A stretch of DNA of 64,000 bases from contig CAKOJN010000001.1 in NCBI GenBank assembly GCA_934090685.1, forward strand, positions 124,001 to 188,000, written 5' to 3'. A program made the position numbers and the translations under genes. Under the pieces are notes generated by a model that had not been told where the DNA came from, searched no databases, and saw nothing but the letters and a program-made list of their open reading frames with translations. Source of the DNA: an uncultured Bacilli bacterium. GTDB lineage: Bacteria; Bacillota_I; Bacilli_A; RF39; UBA660. Shown piece after piece: positions 60,393-64,000 of the stretch. Position 1 is the stretch's first letter. Each line of letters starts with the position of its first letter.

Positions 60393-61136
60393 TTAATCAA
60401 CTCTTTCTAAATAAATATCTGAAAAATTATTATCTTGTTTTAAAGTTATTTCTCTATTCTTAGCCATTTCAAGAACAGATAAAAAAGTAACAACTACATA
60501 AGATTTACTAAAGTCATCAAAAAGAGAAGTAAATTTCACTTTCTTTTGCTCTTTCAGTATCTCTCTTATTTTAACAACTCTTTCTTTAACTGACAACTCT
60601 TTTCTAGCAATTTTTGTATTTAATGGTTTATTATACTCTTGTCTTTCTAATAAATTTTGAAAAGCATTTAATAAATCATATACATCAACTGACCCATCAT
60701 TTTCAAGAGTTTCAGTTGTATATTGTTTTAATGATTCTGGTGCTTTAGTATAATAATTAAATCTTTTTTCTTCAAGATTTCTAAATACGCCTGTACTCTC
60801 CTTATATTTTTGATATTCAAGTAATCTTCTTTTTAATTTTTCTTCTGAATCTTCTACTTCTTCTAAAGTATTTTCTTCTTCTTTACTTGGAAGCAATTTT
60901 TTACTTTTAATTTCTATTAATTCAGCAGCCATTACTAAGTATTCACTAGCAATATCAAGATTTAAATCAGACATTGCTTTTATATAATCTAAATATTGTT
61001 GAGTTATATCAGATATTTGAACATCAAAGATTTCCATTTTTGATTTTTTGATCAAATGTAATAATAAATCTAATGGACCTTCAAAGCCCCCAGTACCATT
61101 ATTACTTTGTATTTGTAATAATAAATTATCCATCAT
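60393..61136 (-). CDS. scpA: Segregation and condensation protein A
   Basis: 247 aa kleisin. FEGPLDLLLHLIKKSKMEIFDVQIS near the start and YLVMAAELIEIKSKKLLPSKEEE near 95 are the family signature; the C-terminal winged helix is at about 180-240. Overlaps the preceding gene by 4 bp (ATGA). Confidence 0.96.
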   Translation of the reverse strand: MMDNLLLQIQSNNGTGGFEGPLDLLLHLIKKSKMEIFDVQISDITQQYLDYIKAMSDLNLDIASEYLVMAAELIEIKSKKLLPSKEEENTLEEVEDSEEKLKRRLLEYQKYKESTGVFRNLEEKRFNYYTKAPESLKQYTTETLENDGSVDVYDLLNAFQNLLERQEYNKPLNTKIARKELSVKERVVKIREILKEQKKVKFTSLFDDFSKSYVVVTFLSVLEMAKNREITLKQDNNFSDIYLERVD

Positions 61137-62137
61137 TCACAATTCCATTTCTTTAAACTTTCTTTATTAATAATTGTTTTCTTAACAGTTGAAGAATCAT
61201 ATAGTGGAACAAATCCTTCTTTTACATTATTTAAGTCTACTGAGTAAGTTAATTTATTTTCACTATATTCAGTAGATATTCCATATTTAACAGCATTATT
61301 ATTTTCATTTAATAATTCATCTTTTACTTTAGTTGTTTCAGAATTAGTTTCAGTAGAAATATATTCTTTAGAAACAGTATAATCATTTAAGCTATTATTT
61401 ATGAAGTTATAAGTTACTTGATAATTTAAAACAATCTTATCATCACTAACATTATATTTACATACAAGTGTTGTTTTAGCAGTTTTTTCTTCTTCACTAT
61501 ATGTTTTTACTAAAATATAATATGCATCTTGATATACATCATTTGTAACCTTCATACTAGTTAATCTTATAGTACCAGTTTCAACATCTGATAAATTAAC
61601 TAATTTTTTATATAATAGTTCTTTATTTATGTTATATAGTTCAATATATATACCTAATGAATCAGTAGTTTTATATTTTTTATCAGAAACATAGTTATAA
61701 GTAATTTCATTATTACCTTTTTTAAAATTATAGAATTTTATTTTTTCAACTTTAATAAAACTATTGTTTTCATTCATTACAATAAATCCATTAACCAAAT
61801 TACTACTAGAAGTATTATCAACATCATCACTTACAGTTGGAGCAAAATTTGTATCAAAATATGCGATAATATCATCTATCTTATAAATAAAAATTATAAT
61901 TAATACAATGACAATAAACATAAATACATTAGATGTTTTTTTATGAGAAGTATTTATTACTTCAGTATCAACAGGTGATGTTTCTCCTGAAATATTTAAC
62001 TCATCTAATGTTTTATTTGGATTAATACTAACCTCTTCTACAGTTTGAGTATTATTTGGAGTTAATTGTACCTCTTTTACTTGTGAAGCATCTGTAGTAT
62101 TATTATTTGTTTTGTTATTAGTTGTATTTTGATTCAT
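61133..62137 (-). CDS. Hypothetical membrane-anchored protein
   Basis: 334 aa: Asn/Thr-rich cytoplasmic N-terminus (~70 residues), one helix (about 73-92), and an outer beta-rich domain of ~230 residues with no motif known to me. ATG 62137 with AGAGGTGATA; an in-frame GTG three codons earlier is part of that RBS. Couples by ATGA to scpA. Confidence 0.55.
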   Translation of the reverse strand: MNQNTTNNKTNNNTTDASQVKEVQLTPNNTQTVEEVSINPNKTLDELNISGETSPVDTEVINTSHKKTSNVFMFIVIVLIIIFIYKIDDIIAYFDTNFAPTVSDDVDNTSSSNLVNGFIVMNENNSFIKVEKIKFYNFKKGNNEITYNYVSDKKYKTTDSLGIYIELYNINKELLYKKLVNLSDVETGTIRLTSMKVTNDVYQDAYYILVKTYSEEEKTAKTTLVCKYNVSDDKIVLNYQVTYNFINNSLNDYTVSKEYISTETNSETTKVKDELLNENNNAVKYGISTEYSENKLTYSVDLNNVKEGFVPLYDSSTVKKTIINKESLKKWNCE

Positions 62138-62209
62138 TATTATCACCTCTACTCTTTATTCCTATTAGAAATTATACCAAAAAAAAGACAAAAAGTACAT
62201 TCTTTTTAT

Positions 62210-62560
62210 CTAATGTTTAACTTTAAAAAACAAACTCATTAATACTGCCATAAAAATAGTAATACTTATACCTGCGGATGCATTAACCAAAATACCTTTA
62301 AATAAACCAATAAATCCATAATCTTTAAAGCCCTCGGATGCTCCAGTAACAAGTAAATGACCAAAATTCATAATTGGTACACTACATCCTGCATTAAATA
62401 TATTTATTAAATGATCATATATCCCAAATCCAGAAAGTATACAACCTATTATTACTAAAATAGTATTTACATGACCTGGTGTTAATTTAGTTTTATCTAG
62501 TGCTAATTGGGATAATGCACAAAGCACCCCACAAAATAAAAATGATAATAAATACGTCAA
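62210..62560 (-). CDS. spoVAE: Stage V sporulation protein AE (SpoVAEb type)
   Basis: 116 aa, four helices. GHVNTILVIIGCILSGFGIYD and CSVPIMNFGHLLVTGASEG are typical of SpoVAEb, part of the channel that moves Ca-dipicolinate into the forespore and out at germination. Start is TTG 62560, 7 nt after GGAGG and overlapping the spoVAD stop by 4 bp. Weak hairpin downstream (62190-62207). Confidence 0.9.
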   Translation of the reverse strand: MTYLLSFLFCGVLCALSQLALDKTKLTPGHVNTILVIIGCILSGFGIYDHLINIFNAGCSVPIMNFGHLLVTGASEGFKDYGFIGLFKGILVNASAGISITIFMAVLMSLFFKVKH

Positions 62561-63528
62561 TATGACACCTCCAGACTTACTGCATGTGAAATATTAGGTA
62601 TATTTAATTGTAAATTAGAACTAACTACAGAATGCAATGAACCAGTTCCCACTATTAATATTTTTTTATATCGTCTTAATGGCAAAATATAGTCAAATAA
62701 TATTAAAGGTAAACACAAAGGACCACTGGCTCCTGCATATACATCTTTATTATTATAATAAATACTTCCACTATCAATTATATTTTCTAGTTTAATTTTA
62801 TATTTTTCCTTATAACATTCTTTTAATATTTTAGTACCATATACACCTAAATCTCCAGTTAATATCAAATCATAATAATCCTCACTTCTAAGAGTATCAT
62901 CCATATGTTTTTTTATTGTTTCACAAGCACTGTATGCCATCGCAGCGCCCATGTTATTAGTGTCATTAAAAATTCCATAGACACTACCTATAGTTGAACT
63001 TTCTATTCTTATATTTGACTTATTTTTAGATAAAAGTACACTCACACTACCAGTACTAGTACATGTATTTACTTTTTTTCTAATCGCACCATATTCAACT
63101 GGATATCTAAATTGTTTTTCTGAAACTAAATTATGTGACGAAGTTGTAACTATGATATTATTATCATTTTTACTTATTAAACTACTACCTAGTATTAATC
63201 CTTCGGTAAATCCTGCACATGCTGAATATATTCCTAGAAAAGGTATTTTAAATTTCATTGCTGATAAAGATGATGAAAGATTTTGATTTTGTAGATCAGT
63301 ACTTATAAGTAAATCAATATCTTTTTCTATCTTTTTACTTTTATTCATAAGTCCTTTTATAGTTAATTCTTGATATTTACTTTCACCTAGTTCAATAGTT
63401 TTCATGTTTAAATAATAATCATTAATATATTTATCAACTTTGTCTTTAACAATCGGACTATTCATATTAGAACCTAATAAACTATACTTTTCATTTATAT
63501 ATATTGAATCATAATAATTAGTTATAAT
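62557..63528 (-). CDS. spoVAD: Stage V sporulation protein AD, start probably non-AUG
   Basis: Thiolase-fold plug of the SpoVA dipicolinate channel. Matches: DLQNQN, IPFLGIYSACAGF, TTSSHN, EKQFRYPVEYG, GDLGVYG. The first in-frame ATG (63465) would drop ~20 N-terminal residues, but the frame upstream reads NYYDSIYINEKYSLLGSN, which fits the usual N-terminal strand (xxxFVNSAGTAAGP). No ATG, GTG or TTG lies there in frame; ATT 63528 or ATA 63525, after AGAGGGGTG, are the only plausible starts. Confidence 0.85.
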   Translation of the reverse strand: MITNYYDSIYINEKYSLLGSNMNSPIVKDKVDKYINDYYLNMKTIELGESKYQELTIKGLMNKSKKIEKDIDLLISTDLQNQNLSSSLSAMKFKIPFLGIYSACAGFTEGLILGSSLISKNDNNIIVTTSSHNLVSEKQFRYPVEYGAIRKKVNTCTSTGSVSVLLSKNKSNIRIESSTIGSVYGIFNDTNNMGAAMAYSACETIKKHMDDTLRSEDYYDLILTGDLGVYGTKILKECYKEKYKIKLENIIDSGSIYYNNKDVYAGASGPLCLPLILFDYILPLRRYKKILIVGTGSLHSVVSSNLQLNIPNISHAVSLEVSY

Positions 63529-63956
63529 ATCACCCCTCTTATAAGACCAAATATTAATCCAAATATAATACCGTATACAATTATTGAACCAGTAAGTTTA
63601 AATATATTTGAGCCTATTCCTTTAATAAACCCTTCATCCCTATAATCCATAGAAGCACTTGTCATGGAATTAGCAAATCCTGTAGATGGCACTATAAAAC
63701 CACTTTTACATATACTTAATATCTTGTCAAATACACCGATACCAGTAAATATAGAACCAATAACTATATAACTTATAAAAACAAGTAAATAAGAGTCAAC
63801 TACATTAACATTAAAAAAAGCAATGTAATAATTTGATAATAGTTGTCCTAAAAGACCTAAAGCACCACCACTAATAAAAGAAATAAACATATTTTTAAAT
63901 ATATTTTCTTTAGGACATAATTCATCAACTATTTTTTTATATTCTTTCTCTTTCAT
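63522..63956 (-). CDS. spoVAC: Stage V sporulation protein AC
   Basis: 144 aa membrane subunit of the SpoVA channel, mechanosensitive in Bacillus. FISGGALGLLGQLLSNYY, GVFDKILSICKSGFIVPSTGF and NSMTSASMDYRDEGFIKGIG are hallmarks shared with SpoVAEb. RBS TAGGTGAAA. First spoVA gene in the window, with 44 bp of A/T-rich sequence left upstream; no complete forespore promoter could be read there. Confidence 0.94.
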   Translation of the reverse strand: MKEKEYKKIVDELCPKENIFKNMFISFISGGALGLLGQLLSNYYIAFFNVNVVDSYLLVFISYIVIGSIFTGIGVFDKILSICKSGFIVPSTGFANSMTSASMDYRDEGFIKGIGSNIFKLTGSIIVYGIIFGLIFGLIRGVIL

Positions 63957-64000
63957 GTTTCACCTATATTTATTTTTAACTATTTTAAAAATAAAATTCA

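Overview
The window is about 26-28% GC, dense with genes, and reads with the standard bacterial code: TGA is a real stop (for example at 6998-7000 and 62557-62559) and Trp is TGG. Firmicutes-type gene order (rpsL-rpsG; rimP-nusA-rnpM-infB-rbfA; scpA-scpB), a T-box leader for valS, sigma-A promoters, and spore genes (spoVAC-spoVAD-spoVAE and two YjcZ-like mini-proteins) point to a spore-forming, low-GC member of the Bacilli. Small cadherin-like surface proteins and BspA-type repeats suggest an uncultured gut lineage of the RF39 kind. That placement is inference.

Layout: 1-913 str operon (rpsG cut by the window edge, rpsL) with a textbook promoter. 914-5177 histidine phosphatase, an ABC transporter with an extra membrane protein, and der. 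5269-8995 PAP2 enzyme, VanY-type carboxypeptidase, surface protein, nucleoside phosphorylase. 9045-10420 a lone IS605-type TnpB with a candidate omega RNA. 10520-12250 ABC exporter. 12.3-16.6 kb an accessory patch with tandem paralogues behind a copied 56-bp leader, a gene remnant, a YunG-Ada protein lying between a real ssb and a copy of its 3' end. 16.7-21.4 kb SufS-type desulfurase, HIT protein, secreted protein, HerA-type ATPase. 21.5-25.3 kb surface and defence genes: a pilin-leader/BspA repeat protein behind a promoter with a poly-G tract in its spacer, a Panacea-type toxin-antitoxin pair, and a cohesin/cadherin-like surface protein. 25.4-32.3 kb peptidase, T-box-HD-valS operon, three paralogous membrane proteins. 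32.3-37.35 kb kinase-like protein and the nusA-infB operon. 37.37-43.25 kb two single-module Clp-type AAA+ proteins with matching promoters around a Y-family polymerase. 43.2-54.9 kb mixed cell-envelope, tRNA synthetase, RecX, spore-coat-like, F420-ligase-like, transglutaminase and LRR genes. 54971-57501 tRNA-Leu followed by an accessory stretch with small ORFs, a candidate RNA and gene scars. 57.5-59.8 kb HAD phosphatase and two kinase-like proteins. 59.8-63.96 kb scpBA, a membrane protein and the spoVA genes.

Most notable: the slippage-prone promoter at 22860-22891 (spacer 20 bp with ten Gs; 17 bp with seven), the duplicated-leader cassette patch at 12.3-16.4 kb, the AAA+/polymerase cluster, an S12 protein carrying Ile where Pro is nearly universal next to the streptomycin site, and a spoVAD reading frame that appears to need a non-AUG start. 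Gene starts were moved from the longest frame to the ATG/GTG/TTG with the best ribosome-binding site where the sequence allowed it.
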